NCBI GenBank assembly: GCA_021811105.1
Contig: JAJZPM010000041.1
Location: 1 to 35,338 of the forward strand
Direction of reading: 5' to 3'
Length of the DNA stretch: 35,338 nt
Origin: Nitrospirota bacterium
GTDB lineage: Bacteria; Nitrospirota; Thermodesulfovibrionia; Thermodesulfovibrionales; UBA6898
Below the pieces are notes generated by a model. That model was not told the DNA's origin. It worked only from the letters and a program-made list of their open reading frames with translations, and searched no databases. Shown piece by piece: positions 7,760 through 16,563 of the stretch; the stretch's first letter is position 1, and each line of letters starts with the position of its first letter. The translations under genes were made by a program, and so were the position numbers.

Positions 7760-8317
7760 ATGAAAAAAATCAGCAGCCTCCTTGTCTTCACCCTCGTCAA
7801 TTCCGTATGGGGAGTGGTCTACGGGATGATAGGCCCTTTCTACACGCTTTACATCGCCGATAAGAGCGGGGGCATGGAGAAGCTCGGGTACGCCTTCAGC
7901 ATCATGATACTGGTGCAGGCCGCCGCCTCCTATTATGTCGGGCATTATTCGGACAGACTCGGAAGGAAGCCTTTCCTTTTTGCGATGGCCTATGTGGATG
8001 CCTTTGTCCTTTTCTGCTACACAATTGTCGACAAGACGTATCAAATCTACATACTGCAGGCCCTTTTGGGCCTGACGAACGCGGTGAGTATGACAATCAG
8101 GGGATCGCTGCTTGCGGACCTCACAAGGGCCGACAGAAGAGGGTCTGAAATCGGCAGGTTCAACGCGCTGGTGAGCGTATTTACTGCTGCCGGTTTTATC
8201 CTTGGCGGATATGTTGCGAAGTATTATGGACTGAAGTCGATATTCTATTTCGGGGCGATCGTTATCGTATGCTCGACGGCACTTCTCCTTTTCATACGGG
8301 TGCCGGCAAACGATTGA
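7760..8317 (+). CDS. Half-size major facilitator (MFS) membrane protein
   Basis: A 185-residue integral membrane protein with six predicted helices (about residues 8-30, 42-62, 72-90, 96-115, 130-152 and 155-178). The loop between helices 2 and 3 carries the MFS signature GHYSDRLGRKPF. Ordinary MFS transporters have twelve helices and about 400 residues; this one ends after helix 6 with a normal stop. I found no continuation of the fold in other frames downstream, so a simple frameshift is not supported. It begins 13 bases after the maturase stop, so it is in the same operon and may export the mature peptide, perhaps as a dimer. A degenerate remnant is the alternative. Confidence 0.75.
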   Translation: MKKISSLLVFTLVNSVWGVVYGMIGPFYTLYIADKSGGMEKLGYAFSIMILVQAAASYYVGHYSDRLGRKPFLFAMAYVDAFVLFCYTIVDKTYQIYILQALLGLTNAVSMTIRGSLLADLTRADRRGSEIGRFNALVSVFTAAGFILGGYVAKYYGLKSIFYFGAIVIVCSTALLLFIRVPAND

Positions 8318-8382
8318 GCTTTTCCCCCGGGTGGGTATATAATATGCAACTTATTGAATCGGGGGGCACCGGGGCAAAACAT

Positions 8383-9282
8383 ATGTTCTGCAACATGATT
8401 CTGAGTGCGATCAGATGGCGGCAGGCCGTCCGCGCCTTATTTCTCACTCTTTTCCTCTTCTCTGCGCGGGCCGAAGCTGCGAAGGTGATCGTAATCGGAG
8501 ATACGCATCTTGCTCCTGTCGTGGAAATCATTTCGGGTATCAGGGAGACCCTTGAAACTCCGGTGAAGGTATATTCGCCTTCGGGCGTGAAAGACAGGCT
8601 GAAGGAAATTGCCGAGAGAGAGGATGCAAAGGTGGTTGTGGCGCTCGGCAGGGAAGCACTCGATGAGGCCCTCCGTCTCCCGTCTTCCATTCCGGTAATC
8701 TATGACCTTGTCATCACCCCCCCGGCTGTTACCAGGGCGAATACCACAGGCTTTTATATGGCAACGCCGGTCAGGGAGTATGCCGCGATCGTGCGGAAAT
8801 ACCTGCCGTCGATAAGGCGGATCGCGGTAGTCGGCAGCGCCGATATGATCAGGACCGTGGAAGGCGATGACGATCCTCAGGTGATCCCTCACAGGGTGAA
8901 AACTTCTTTTGAGCTCGTCGAGGCCGTCAAAAAACTCGATGCGCCTGATGCGATACTGCTGTTGCCGGATGTCTCGCTTCTGACTTCTTCGTCCCTCGAG
9001 GAGATTTATCTCTACTCGTTCAGAAGAGGGGTCCCGGTCCTCGGCATATCCGAAAGAAGCGTGAAGGAAGGGGCGCTCCTCGCGCTTGTTTTCGACCCGG
9101 TGAGCGTCGGCAGGCATATCGGGGAAGTTGCATCCAGTGCGATGCGAGGGGTCGACGTGGGGCAGATATCCCCTTCGCCTCCACGGAAATTCGAACTCTA
9201 TATAAACAGGAGCACAGCCAAGAAGATGAAGATACGCGTCTCGGCGGAACTGCTGAAAAAGGCAAAGAAGACTTATCCGTAA
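8383..9282 (+). CDS. ABC transporter substrate-binding protein (ABC_sub_bind type)
   Basis: A periplasmic binding protein of the TrpX/ABC_sub_bind group (Pfam PF04392-like), about 299 residues. A basic stretch and a hydrophobic run (ALFLTLFLFSARAEA) form a signal peptide. The mature part has the two-lobed alternating beta-alpha pattern: KVIVIG at the start, KVVVALGREAL, RRIAVVGSAD, DAILLLPDVSLL, PVLGISERSVKEGALL. In-frame starts at 8344, 8383 and 8395 all leave the signal peptide intact; 8383 is a compromise. No permease or ATPase gene is adjacent. The next gene, nine bases on, is a membrane histidine kinase, so this protein probably presents a ligand to the sensor rather than to a transporter. 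Confidence 0.8.
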   Translation: MFCNMILSAIRWRQAVRALFLTLFLFSARAEAAKVIVIGDTHLAPVVEIISGIRETLETPVKVYSPSGVKDRLKEIAEREDAKVVVALGREALDEALRLPSSIPVIYDLVITPPAVTRANTTGFYMATPVREYAAIVRKYLPSIRRIAVVGSADMIRTVEGDDDPQVIPHRVKTSFELVEAVKKLDAPDAILLLPDVSLLTSSSLEEIYLYSFRRGVPVLGISERSVKEGALLALVFDPVSVGRHIGEVASSAMRGVDVGQISPSPPRKFELYINRSTAKKMKIRVSAELLKKAKKTYP

Positions 9283-9291
9283 AGGATTACA

Positions 9292-11535
9292 ATGAGACTG
9301 ACTTTCAGAAAGAAGGCGCTTCTCCTCATACTGCCGATCCTCGGCATCGTGTCGGCGGTCTATACCTATGATGCGATCAAGACCGAAAAAGAGATAGTGC
9401 GGACCGAGATCATCAAGAGGGCCGAGGCGATCACAACGCTGGCGACAAGAACAGGGGAACTGCCGGTCCTCTCCAGTAATCCCGAACTGCTGAAAGGGGT
9501 GGTATCGTCGCTCAGGGCGAATTCGGAGATCTCCTCAGTCGCCTTTTTCGATACGAAAATGAACCCGCTCATCCAGGAGGGTGTCCCGATCTCAGGCCGA
9601 TTGCCGGCGCTTTCTCCCGACAGGCCTATCACCATGTTCGACGAGGGGAATTTCTTTGTTTTTTACGCTCCGGTCTTTACCGTGAGGGCCGGGGATGATA
9701 TCGACATCTTTCATGGCGGCATCCAGTCCAGAGAGGCAAGGGAAAATATCGGATGGGTCAGGCTCGGTTTTTCGAAGGCTGCAATGAACGAGACCACCAG
9801 AAAAGTCGTCCTGCGGGGTTTTCTGCTCGCAGTCGTTTTCACCGTAGGCAGCAGCATCGCTGTCTTCATTCTCATCACAATAGCCACCAGGCCGCTCATG
9901 ACGCTTTCTCATGCAGCAAGAAAGCTCGAAAAAGGCGAATATCCCGAGATCAGGGAGATATCTACTTCGGATGAGATCGGCGAACTCGGGGCGGCCTTTA
10001 ACAGGATGAGCGTGGCGATAAAGGAGAGGGAATCGAGGCTGGTGGATTCTGAAAACAGGATACGGGAGCTTTTTGAGCGGGTCGAACATGCGATCTTCAG
10101 GCTTGATACGAAGGGCGTCGTCGTCGAGGCAAATTCGAAGTTTCGTGACCTGTTCGAAGATGCGGAGAAGTTCTCGGATATCCTCTACGGCGAGGAGCGG
10201 GTAGCCGCCTGTTTTCAAAAAGCGGTTTCCAGAAACGGCGTGCATCAGGAAGAAAATGCCCGCGGGAAAGGCGATGCCGAACGCATTGTCCTGCTGTCCC
10301 TTTATCCCGAGACCGACCAGAAGGGGAGCCTGAAAGGTTTTGACGGCTACATTATCGACATCACGGAGAAAAAGGGCCTGGAAGAAAGGCTGCTCAGGTC
10401 GCAGAAACTTACGGCGGTCGGCACCCTTGCCGGAGGCATCGCACACGACTTCAACAACCTTCTCCAGGCGATACTCGGCTATTCGGAGATGCTGCTCGAC
10501 ATGTCGAAGGAAGGGGACACCTTCCGCAACCCGGTGAAGATCATCCATAATGCCGCAAAAAGGGGGGCCGAACTGACGAAGACGATACTGTCGGTCACCC
10601 GCAAAGAAAAAATGGAGATCAGGAATGTCGATATCAATGAGGTGGTGAAGGGCGCCGTGGAACTGCTCGGGAGAAGCATCCCCAAATCCATCGAGATCGT
10701 GGTGGACCTCGGTAAAGATATGCCGGCAATAATGGCCGATCCCTCACATCTGCAGCAGGTGATCCTGAACCTGACCGTGAACGCCCGCGACGCGATGCCC
10801 GACGGCGGACGATTGACGATCGAGACAGCGGTCGTCGGAAAGGAGTACGGCGCTGCAGTTTCCGGCCGGACAGAGGACGAACGGTTTGTTAAACTCAGTA
10901 TTTCGGATGCCGGGATAGGAATGGACAAGGCAACGCAGACGAGAATATTTGAGCCCTTTTTCACGACAAAGGAGGCGGGAAAAGGGACAGGCCTCGGTCT
11001 TTATATGGTATATTCGATCGTCGAGAATCACGGCGGTTACATCAATGTCTATAGCGAACCCGGAATGGGCACCCGGTTCAACGTATATCTTCCCGTGAAA
11101 CAGGGCGAGGTCACCGAGACACCGTCCGGAAGCCTGCAGATCGCAGGATCGGAAACCGTTCTTGTCATTGATGACGACGCATCAGTGAGGGACATCTATA
11201 AGGATATGCTGACTCCCCTTGGCTACACGGTAATCGCCGCAGAGGGGGGCGCGGCCGGCATCAAGACGTTCAGGGAAAAGCAGAATGAAGTATCGCTGGT
11301 GATCCTGGATATGGTGATGCCCGTGATGAGCGGGAACGAGGCATTCCGGTTATTGAAGTCCATACGTGCGGACGTAAACATATTGCTCTGTTCGGGGTAT
11401 ATCCGGGACGGACACGAAGGGGTGGAGAACCTCGTGAAGGATGGCGCCGCAGGTTTTCTGCAGAAGCCCTTCTCCCGCGACGATATCGGCGTCGCGATCA
11501 GAGCGGCGCTGTCGAAGTCAGACGCAACGGGCTGA
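9292..11535 (+). CDS. Hybrid sensor histidine kinase (HAMP-PAS-HisKA-HATPase-REC)
   Basis: A membrane sensor kinase of 747 residues. Order: transmembrane helix (about 8-24), extracytoplasmic sensor (about 25-165), second helix (about 175-200), HAMP (about 200-255), PAS-like (about 260-365), HisKA with phospho-acceptor His385 in GGIAHDFNN, HATPase with N box NLTVNARDAMPDGG, G1 DAGIGM and G2 GKGTGLGLY, and a C-terminal receiver with acceptor Asp673 in VILDMVMP. The start has AAAGGA upstream and follows the binding protein by nine bases. No separate response regulator or output gene is next to it, so the phosphorelay partner lies elsewhere. The position at the end of the receptor-peptide-binding protein cluster suggests it senses the ligand or peptide handled by that cluster. 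Confidence 0.93.
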   Translation: MRLTFRKKALLLILPILGIVSAVYTYDAIKTEKEIVRTEIIKRAEAITTLATRTGELPVLSSNPELLKGVVSSLRANSEISSVAFFDTKMNPLIQEGVPISGRLPALSPDRPITMFDEGNFFVFYAPVFTVRAGDDIDIFHGGIQSREARENIGWVRLGFSKAAMNETTRKVVLRGFLLAVVFTVGSSIAVFILITIATRPLMTLSHAARKLEKGEYPEIREISTSDEIGELGAAFNRMSVAIKERESRLVDSENRIRELFERVEHAIFRLDTKGVVVEANSKFRDLFEDAEKFSDILYGEERVAACFQKAVSRNGVHQEENARGKGDAERIVLLSLYPETDQKGSLKGFDGYIIDITEKKGLEERLLRSQKLTAVGTLAGGIAHDFNNLLQAILGYSEMLLDMSKEGDTFRNPVKIIHNAAKRGAELTKTILSVTRKEKMEIRNVDINEVVKGAVELLGRSIPKSIEIVVDLGKDMPAIMADPSHLQQVILNLTVNARDAMPDGGRLTIETAVVGKEYGAAVSGRTEDERFVKLSISDAGIGMDKATQTRIFEPFFTTKEAGKGTGLGLYMVYSIVENHGGYINVYSEPGMGTRFNVYLPVKQGEVTETPSGSLQIAGSETVLVIDDDASVRDIYKDMLTPLGYTVIAAEGGAAGIKTFREKQNEVSLVILDMVMPVMSGNEAFRLLKSIRADVNILLCSGYIRDGHEGVENLVKDGAAGFLQKPFSRDDIGVAIRAALSKSDATG

Positions 11536-11543
11536 CCCTGCCG

Positions 11544-11584
11544 GCCGGGAAGTTCCTGCGGACGCCGTATCGCTGATTCCCGGC
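11544..11584. terminator. Inverted repeat between convergent genes
   Basis: GCCGGGAA (11544-11551) and TTCCCGGC (11577-11584) form an 8-base perfect inverted repeat filling the 49-base gap between the kinase and the convergent dehydrogenase gene. No T-tract is present, so it would act as a factor-dependent or structural 3' end at most. Confidence 0.35.
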
Positions 11585-12670
11585 TCAGATCGTTGCGACG
11601 AGCGTTGAGACCTTGTCGCCGACTTCGGTGGTCCCCATTCCCATCTTGCCTGCGTTCTGGCTCTTCATCTTTTGCATGACTGCAATTATAGCGGCCTCGA
11701 TCATCTGCGACGCACCGGATTCGCCGAGCGAATCGAGCATCATCATCACGGCGCCGATCGCGGCCATCGGGTTGATCACGTTTTGTCCCGCATACTTGGG
11801 GGCGCTGCCGCCCATGGGTTCGAACATCGAGACCCCGTCGGGATTGATGTTTCCCCCTGCCGCAACGCCGAGCCCCCCCTGGATCATCGCTCCCAAGTCG
11901 GTGATGATGTCCCCGAAAAGATTTTCTGTCACGGCCACGTCGAACCATTCGGGGTTCTTCACGAACCACATGTTTGCGGCATCGACGTGATTGTAATCCC
12001 GCCTGAGTTCCGGATACTCCCCGGATCCCATCTCCTCGAAGGCCCGGAACCAGAGGTCTCCGCAGTGGGTGAGCACATTGCGCTTGTGGATGAGGGTGAT
12101 CGGTTTTTCCGCATAGCGGGGGTTAGCGGCGTTGCGTCTCCTCTTCAGCTCGAAGGCGTACTTCAAACAGCGGTCCACCGTACGCCGGTCGTACACCATG
12201 AGCTGCGTAGCGATCTCGTCCTGCGTGCCGACCCGGGTCGCCCCGCCGAGCCCTGTGTAGATGCCTCCCGTGTTTTCCCTGATGACCACAAAATCGATAT
12301 GCTCCGGCCCCTTGTCCTTAAGCGGCGTCTCTACGTTGGGATAGAGCTTCACCGGCCGGAGGTTGATATACTGGTCGAGCGAGAAACGTATCTTGAGGAG
12401 GATCCCGGCTTCAAGTATTCCGGGTTTCACCTCGGGGTGCCCGATTGCGCCGAGAAAGATCGAATCGCACTTTTTAAATCCGTCGATTGCGCTGTCGGGA
12501 AGCGTTTCTCCGGTCTTCAGATACCTGCTGCCGCCGAAATCGAAATAGTGCAGGTCGGTCGTGAAGCCGAACCGCCGGGCCGCCGCGTCTAAGACCTTTA
12601 TCCCTTCGGAAACCACCTCCGGTCCTGTACCGTCCCCCGGAATAACTGCGATCTTATATGTTTTGGACAT
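11585..12670 (-). CDS. leuB: 3-Isopropylmalate dehydrogenase family enzyme
   Basis: A decarboxylating beta-hydroxyacid dehydrogenase of 361 residues, the usual LeuB length. It starts IAVIPGDGTGPEVV, has the substrate loop around RFSLDQYINLRPVKLYP, VIRENTGGIYTG, the catalytic Lys in THKRNVL-like LIHKRNVLTHC, the metal-binding Asp in DAANMW and NLFGDIITDLGA, and the NAD-site loop EPMGGSAPKYAG. LeuB oxidises 3-isopropylmalate to 2-ketoisocaproate in leucine synthesis. Isocitrate, homoisocitrate and tartrate dehydrogenases share the fold; the GSAPKYAG loop fits an NAD-dependent LeuB-type enzyme. AGGAGG precedes the ATG. No other leucine genes are adjacent, so the family name is safer than the exact substrate. 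Confidence 0.82.
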   Translation of the reverse strand: MSKTYKIAVIPGDGTGPEVVSEGIKVLDAAARRFGFTTDLHYFDFGGSRYLKTGETLPDSAIDGFKKCDSIFLGAIGHPEVKPGILEAGILLKIRFSLDQYINLRPVKLYPNVETPLKDKGPEHIDFVVIRENTGGIYTGLGGATRVGTQDEIATQLMVYDRRTVDRCLKYAFELKRRRNAANPRYAEKPITLIHKRNVLTHCGDLWFRAFEEMGSGEYPELRRDYNHVDAANMWFVKNPEWFDVAVTENLFGDIITDLGAMIQGGLGVAAGGNINPDGVSMFEPMGGSAPKYAGQNVINPMAAIGAVMMMLDSLGESGASQMIEAAIIAVMQKMKSQNAGKMGMGTTEVGDKVSTLVATI

Positions 12671-12756
12671 CTCTTCCTCCTGAAATCAAAAAAGTCCCAT
12701 ATATTATCATATATAACGAGGTTCTTAGAAGAGATGTGCTCGCGGCGCAGCCCAGG

Positions 12757-12785
12757 TTGCCGCTATATACCTCTTAGGGTACAAT
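12757..12785 (+). promoter_or_regulatory. Candidate promoter of the phosphohexomutase gene
   Basis: TTGCCG (12757-12762), 17-base spacer, TACAAT (12780-12785). Predicted start near 12792, about 26 bases before the ATG. Confidence 0.45.
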
Positions 12786-12817
12786 AGACCTACCAAATTA
12801 CTGACCGGGAGGGCTTC

Positions 12818-14452
12818 ATGGCTCAGGAATATAAAGACGCGGCGACTTGCTGGAGGGCGATACTCTCCGATGTCTCGAAGAACAGGGGTCTCCTTTCTGA
12901 AATAGGGAAGTTCGCGCGGGAGAACACCGCGCCAGCGAAGATCGTCTTCGGCACGTCCGGCTGGCGAGGCGAGATCGGCACTGACTTTACGTTCAGCAAC
13001 GTGCGGGTCGTTACTGCGGCGATCATCGAGATGTTCAAGCACGCAGATGCGGATGTGATGCAGGCGATGGGGGTGTCCGATTTCCCGGAGATACGGAAGC
13101 GGGGTGTAATCGTCGGCCATGACAACCGGTTCCTGGGAGAGGCATTCTCGATGGAGGTGATCGGCCTTCTTCAAAAAGAAGGGATCAGGACGTGGTATGC
13201 GGGAGAGGCGCCGACGCCGGAGTTTTCGGCGGGGATCGAGATGCTGCATGCCGCCTGCTCGATCAACCTCACGCCTTCACACAACCCCGCGAATTATGCC
13301 GGCTTCAAATTTAATCCTTCTGACGGCGGCCCCGCCGGCTCGGAAATCACGGCAAAGATAGAGGAGATCGCTAACAGGATGATGGCGGGACATTCTCCCG
13401 ACGCCGCGGAAACTTCCTCCGGCACCGAAAAGACGGATCTTACGTCACTGTATATCCAATACATACGTGAACGAAAAACAGTCGATATCGGCAGGGTCCG
13501 CGATTTTTTGGCCGTGGCCGATTGCATCGTATGCATCGACAACGTCCACGGCGCGACGAGGGGGCGCGTGCAGAGGATTCTGGGGGAAGGTGAAAAAGTG
13601 GTATACCTGAGGACCGCGGACGATTACCTCTTTGGCGGGGTGGCGCCTGAACCTTCCGAGAAGAACATGGAGGGGGTCGAGAGGGTCCTGAAAGGCAGCT
13701 CCGCGAAATTCAGACTGGGCGTGATCATGGACCCCGACGGCGACCGGATACGTTATAGCGACGGCAACAGGCAGATACCGATGAACTATTTTGGCGCGAT
13801 GGCCCTCCATTTTCTCCATCTGCATAAGGGCATTTCCGGGGTCGTGGCGAAGTCCGTCGGCACGAGCAATCTGGTGAATGCCATCGCCGAGAAACTCGGG
13901 GTGGGGATCAGGGAGACGAAGGTCGGGTTCAAGAACTTCAGACCTTATATGTTGAGGAAGGCCCGGGAGAGGGCGATCGTCGCCTTTGAAGAGTCTGACG
14001 GCATTTCGGGATATAACCACACGCTCGAAAAGGACGCTATCTTCGGGCTGGTCCTCGCCCTGGAGATGATTGCGGTCACCGGAAAGAACCTCGGCGATTA
14101 TCTCGATGAGATCATGGACGAATTCGGGCATTACTACCCCGACCGCTCCGGCATATCGGTGGACCGCTCCCTTGTCGGAGGACCCCTGCTGAGAAAATTG
14201 TCCGTTCTGAGAGATCGCTATAAAGAGGGCACGACCCTGGATATAGGAGGAAACAGGAGGACCGTGAAAAAGGTGATCACCGTCGACGGGACGAAGCTCG
14301 TCTTCGACGACGGTTCATGGCTGATGGTCCGGCCTTCCGGCACGGAACCCAAAGTCCGGTTCTATATCGAGGCGAGGACCGAAGAAGGAAAGAAGGCGGT
14401 TTTCGAGGCCGCGGAGCGGATGACGAATGAAGCCCTCGGGATGGATTTGTAG
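12818..14452 (+). CDS. Phosphoglucomutase/phosphomannomutase family protein
   Basis: An alpha-D-phosphohexomutase of 544 residues, moving phosphate between C1 and C6 of a hexose phosphate for envelope or storage sugar synthesis. Domain 1 carries FGTSGWRG and the phosphoserine loop NLTPSHNP with Ser154; many family members have TASHNP, so Pro replaces Ala here. The metal loop is MDPDGDR, the sugar-binding loop EESDGISGYNH and the C-terminal phosphate-binding loop RPSGTEPKVRFYIEA. All four family sites are intact. GGGAGGG precedes the ATG at 12818. The specific sugar is not clear; similar proteins are annotated as phosphoglucomutase. Confidence 0.92.
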   Translation: MAQEYKDAATCWRAILSDVSKNRGLLSEIGKFARENTAPAKIVFGTSGWRGEIGTDFTFSNVRVVTAAIIEMFKHADADVMQAMGVSDFPEIRKRGVIVGHDNRFLGEAFSMEVIGLLQKEGIRTWYAGEAPTPEFSAGIEMLHAACSINLTPSHNPANYAGFKFNPSDGGPAGSEITAKIEEIANRMMAGHSPDAAETSSGTEKTDLTSLYIQYIRERKTVDIGRVRDFLAVADCIVCIDNVHGATRGRVQRILGEGEKVVYLRTADDYLFGGVAPEPSEKNMEGVERVLKGSSAKFRLGVIMDPDGDRIRYSDGNRQIPMNYFGAMALHFLHLHKGISGVVAKSVGTSNLVNAIAEKLGVGIRETKVGFKNFRPYMLRKARERAIVAFEESDGISGYNHTLEKDAIFGLVLALEMIAVTGKNLGDYLDEIMDEFGHYYPDRSGISVDRSLVGGPLLRKLSVLRDRYKEGTTLDIGGNRRTVKKVITVDGTKLVFDDGSWLMVRPSGTEPKVRFYIEARTEEGKKAVFEAAERMTNEALGMDL

Positions 14453-14471
14453 GGGCAGAGTTCAGAGACCG

Positions 14472-14741
14472 TTAATAAGTTCTCCCGGCGATCTTCTTGA
14501 GTGCATAATAAAAGCCCGTCCAGAGCAGTCCCGCAACGATTACGAAAAGCCATCCGCTCCCTTTCATGAAAAGAAACGGGATCTGAAGAGTGAGCAAGAC
14601 CGGCAGGAACGCAAACTGCAGCAACTCCATGGCCGTCGACGGATAGACGTCGCTTATCGTGGCGAATATGAGGCCATATGTCCAGACTGCGAGCGGATAC
14701 GAGACGATCACCCTGTTTCTTTTCCTCTTGATCCAGTTCAA
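14472..14741 (-). CDS. Small integral membrane protein of unknown function (89 aa)
   Basis: Three hydrophobic segments (about residues 12-30, 38-58 and 62-80) with a positively charged N-terminus (NWIKRKRNR). It begins with TTG at 14741; GAGGGGGTGAT just upstream is a good ribosome site and no ATG is available. Neighbours are unrelated and on the other strand. I recognise no family. Orientation by the positive-inside rule puts the N-terminus in the cytoplasm. Confidence 0.55.
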   Translation of the reverse strand: MNWIKRKRNRVIVSYPLAVWTYGLIFATISDVYPSTAMELLQFAFLPVLLTLQIPFLFMKGSGWLFVIVAGLLWTGFYYALKKIAGRTY

Positions 14742-14963
14742 GCCATCACCCCCTCGTCCGCGCGCCTCATCCGGGTCCGTTTAGGTTCTTAGTGAATAAT
14801 ATCTCTATTCGGTATTTTTGTACACCTCCCCAAAATCCGCGAGATCTACCATCGGGGAGCCGGCGGGCGGACTGTCTGCGAAATGAAGTATAATAGGTCC
14901 TGTTGAAGGCGGGACAACCTAAATGTCTTTTTGCGATAACGACGTAGATGCGGGCCGTAACAG

Positions 14964-16550
14964 GTGAATAGCCCAGTGACAGGACGGGAATCCCGGCCGA
15001 CGGCGTTTGTGGCCTATCTTGTTGTGACCGCGGTCCTCTGCGGGGGACTGGTCATGGTGATAGAGGTGCTCGGCTCAAGGGTGATAAGCCCCTTTTTCGG
15101 GGTCAGTCTCTTTGTCTGGACTTCCTTGATCACGGTGACACTCATCGCGCTTGCATCCGGCTATGCCGTAGGAGGCGTGCTTTCGGACAAGCGGAGCGAC
15201 CCCGACTATCTCTACGGCCTGATCTTCGCCGCGGGTCTCCTTACTCTCGCGGTCCCGTATGCAAAGGATTTTGTTTTGAAGTCCTGCATGTCTTTCGGAC
15301 TTCGTTCCGGCGCACTCGCGAGTTCCGCACTGCTGTTCGGCCCGGCCCTTTTTCTGCTGGGGTGTGTCTCTCCCTATGTGATCAGACTCGCGGCCGGGGA
15401 GATGAAGAATATAGGGAGGACGGTCGGCGTATTCTATGCTTTTTCCACGGCAGGAAGTTTTATCGGTACCGTGCTGACGGGCTTCGTCCTGATCGCCTAT
15501 TTCAGGGTAGGAAGGATCTTCGAATTCATCGGCCTTTCGCTTCTTGTCCTTTCGGTGTTCTATTTTATTGTTTTTAGAAAGAAGTGGCTTCTTCTCCCGG
15601 TGCTCTTCCTGCCGCTGCTCCAGCCGCATGAAGGTGTCCGTATCCAAAAGCAGATGCCGAACGGGACAACGGTCACAAGGCTGCTTTCGACCGACAGTTT
15701 TTACGGGAACCTGAAGGTGGTGGATTACTCCTATGGCCCGGACCACACAAGGGAAATGATAATAGACGGTCTTATCCAGGGCGGCGTTGACATCCGGACC
15801 GGGCTGTCCGTCTATGAGTACGCATACTTTATGGATTTTCTGCCTTATGGAATGAATCCGGCGGGCAAGGATTGCCTTGTCATCGGTTTGGGCGCCGGAC
15901 TCATTCCGAAGTGGTATCGGGAAAGAGGCGTAAGGACGGAGGTGGTAGATATCGATCCGAAGGTGGTCGGCATCGCCCAAAAGTATTTCGGGTTTTGGAC
16001 TGAGAACGGCGTTGTAATTTCGGACGCCCGGTACTATCTGGCCTCAACGAAGAAGAAGTTCGATTACATAGTTGTGGACGTCTTCAACGGCGACACGACG
16101 CCGGGACATCTGCTGAGTCTGGAGGCGTTCCGTCTACTCCGTGAACGGCTGACCGATCGCGGCATTGTGGCGTTTAATCTGATCGGGAGCCTCAGGGAGC
16201 CGTTTGTGATGGCGTCGGTCGTGAAGACGCTCGGAGAGGTCTTTCGGACCGTGAAGATATATCCTGAATTCACCCCAGGGGAGGGAGAAGGCTTCGGGAA
16301 TATCGCCGTCATCGCCTCCGACTATTCCCCTCTTTCATTCGATCCGGGCCGCGTGAAGGATTTCCCGGTCCATCCGCTGGCAGTCGACATTGTAAGCAGG
16401 TTCCTCGGCAGGGAGTATGCATTTCCTGAAGGGACGCCGGCGATCATACTCTCCGACGACTATAATCCCGTCGATGTGTACGACCTCGGTTTGAAGGAAG
16501 CCGTGAGAAAGAATATTATCGAGAACACGGACTGGGACATCCTCATCTGA
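14964..16550 (+). CDS. Membrane-fused spermidine-synthase-like protein
   Basis: A 528-residue fusion. Residues about 15-210 hold six or seven hydrophobic helices with EVLGSRVISPFFGVSLFVWTS near the start, typical of the membrane part of fused MFS/spermidine synthases. Residues about 225-510 are a SpeE-like aminopropyltransferase fold: TDSFYGNLKVVDY, DGLIQGG, the AdoMet-like nucleotide loop VIGLGAGLIP, VVDIDPKVV and the DVFNGDTTPGHLLS active-site region. Such proteins may make polyamines or related aminopropyl compounds at the membrane, but few have been tested. Translation starts with GTG at 14964. No AdoMet decarboxylase gene is visible nearby. The gene is monocistronic and converges on the ammonium transporter gene. 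Confidence 0.85.
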   Translation: MNSPVTGRESRPTAFVAYLVVTAVLCGGLVMVIEVLGSRVISPFFGVSLFVWTSLITVTLIALASGYAVGGVLSDKRSDPDYLYGLIFAAGLLTLAVPYAKDFVLKSCMSFGLRSGALASSALLFGPALFLLGCVSPYVIRLAAGEMKNIGRTVGVFYAFSTAGSFIGTVLTGFVLIAYFRVGRIFEFIGLSLLVLSVFYFIVFRKKWLLLPVLFLPLLQPHEGVRIQKQMPNGTTVTRLLSTDSFYGNLKVVDYSYGPDHTREMIIDGLIQGGVDIRTGLSVYEYAYFMDFLPYGMNPAGKDCLVIGLGAGLIPKWYRERGVRTEVVDIDPKVVGIAQKYFGFWTENGVVISDARYYLASTKKKFDYIVVDVFNGDTTPGHLLSLEAFRLLRERLTDRGIVAFNLIGSLREPFVMASVVKTLGEVFRTVKIYPEFTPGEGEGFGNIAVIASDYSPLSFDPGRVKDFPVHPLAVDIVSRFLGREYAFPEGTPAIILSDDYNPVDVYDLGLKEAVRKNIIENTDWDILI

Positions 16551-16563
16551 CTTCGTAATCTCG

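Noticed and set aside
8269-8382. Extension of the binding protein upstream into the MFS gene, or a frameshifted second half of the MFS protein
   Set aside because: The extra residues resemble neither a signal peptide nor membrane helices; 8383 keeps the signal peptide intact.
12690-12720. AT-rich near-palindrome ATATATTATCATATAT before leuB as an operator
   Set aside because: Imperfect and explained by AT-rich promoter sequence; no clear symmetry centre or known site.
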